NCBI GenBank assembly: GCA_934132925.1
Contig: CAKPAL010000049.1
Span: 1 to 5,182 of the forward strand
From: an uncultured Bacilli bacterium
GTDB lineage: Bacteria > Bacillota_I > Bacilli_A > RF39 > UBA660
Length of the DNA: 5,182 nt
Direction: 5' to 3'
A program made the translations under genes and the position numbers. The stretch's first letter is position 1. Every line of letters begins with the position of its first letter. This document shows positions 4,932 to 5,182 of this stretch, in pieces. The notes under the pieces were generated by a model that saw nothing but the letters and a program-made list of their open reading frames with translations, searched no databases and was not told where the DNA came from.

Positions 4932-4964
4932 AAGAAAAAAATACGACCGGCCGAAAACCGGCCG
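4932..4964 (-). terminator. GC-rich hairpin, terminator for minus-strand transcription
   Basis: CGGCCG (4948-4953) and CGGCCG (4959-4964) pair around a 5-base loop. The unit CCGGCCGAAA is tandemly repeated (4947-4956 and 4958-4967). Read on the minus strand the hairpin is followed within a few bases by a run of seven T residues (4935-4941) and more T-rich sequence, so it would stop transcription entering from the right. No T tract follows on the plus strand. Confidence 0.6.
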
Positions 4965-4969
4965 AAAGA

Positions 4970-5182
4970 GTTGATATTTTAATTCCTTATTTTATAGGGA
5001 ATTAGAGAGAAAATACACGAACAGTTAACTTTTTTTATAGAAATAAAAAAATAGAAAAAATTGCATTTTTAAGATACAATGATATTTATAAAATAAGAAA
5101 AAAAGAAAAAATAATTTACAAGTGTTTATATAAATAAAACTTTGTAATGCCTTATAATATAAGGCAAAAATAGGTATAATAT
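4970..5182. other. AT-rich right end without a gene
   Basis: No open frame with a ribosome binding site and no RNA gene is seen. It contains a weak 7-bp inverted repeat TAATTCC/GGAATTA (4980-4986, 4998-5004), a stronger one TGCCTTATA/TATAAGGCA (5148-5156, 5158-5166), and a -10-like TATAAT (5175-5180) with no good -35, which may belong to a promoter reading out of the window. The minus-strand terminator at 4932-4964 hints that a gene or RNA beyond the right edge is transcribed leftward. Confidence 0.45.

Noticed and set aside
4947..4967. GC-rich spot considered as a DGR template repeat
   Set aside because: It is only about 21 bases, internally repetitive and palindromic, and shares no alignment with the candidate variable region. 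No other block in the window resembles 3255-3371.
1..5182. CRISPR array, insertion sequence or reverse transcriptase gene
   Set aside because: No regularly spaced repeats, transposase frame or reverse-transcriptase motif were found on either strand.

Overview
The window is very AT-rich apart from a few short GC-rich islands. It uses the standard code (tryptophan as TGG, all stops TAA), AAGGAG-type ribosome binding sites and close-to-consensus sigma-70 promoters. It also has a lipobox signal peptide and a repeat-rich, cell-anchored surface protein. Together these suggest a low-GC Gram-positive bacterium of the Bacilli/Clostridia kind, probably one of the uncultured gut lineages with small AT-rich genomes. 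The lineage is inference from style; no marker in the window settles it.

Layout from left to right. (1) Positions 1-510: a perfect 28-bp inverted repeat around a 69-bp spacer, then a small two-helix membrane protein gene (220-471) and its terminator. (2) Positions 511-780: a gene-poor stretch holding the 5' half of an elongator tRNA-Met gene on the minus strand, cut just after the anticodon, with its promoter still in place. (3) Positions 796-1674, minus strand: a lipoprotein of the ZnuA/TroA metal-binding fold whose usual histidine ligands all appear to be replaced. (4) Positions 1675-1812: a divergent promoter region. (5) Positions 1813-3435: a 540-aa membrane-anchored surface protein. Its last ~60 codons include a sharply bounded GC-rich, pyrimidine-ending-codon block (about 3255-3371) that looks like the variable region of a diversity-generating retroelement (DGR) target. 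(6) Positions 3436-3702: a structured 3' non-coding stretch and the queA promoter. (7) Positions 3703-4731: queA, for queuosine synthesis. (8) Positions 4794-4879: tRNA-Leu(CAA) with its own promoter and terminator. (9) Positions 4921-5182: no gene; a GC-rich hairpin that would work as a terminator on the minus strand.

The genes do not form one pathway. queA and tRNA-Leu are housekeeping genes, each with its own promoter. The two surface proteins are transcribed divergently. The main candidate for an unusual system is the surface protein: an N-terminal anchored scaffold, a central domain with different codon preference, and a C-terminal block whose base composition and codon pattern fit adenine-directed mutagenesis from a template repeat. 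No reverse transcriptase, accessory (avd-like) gene or template repeat is present here, so if this is a DGR target, the retroelement core lies outside the window.
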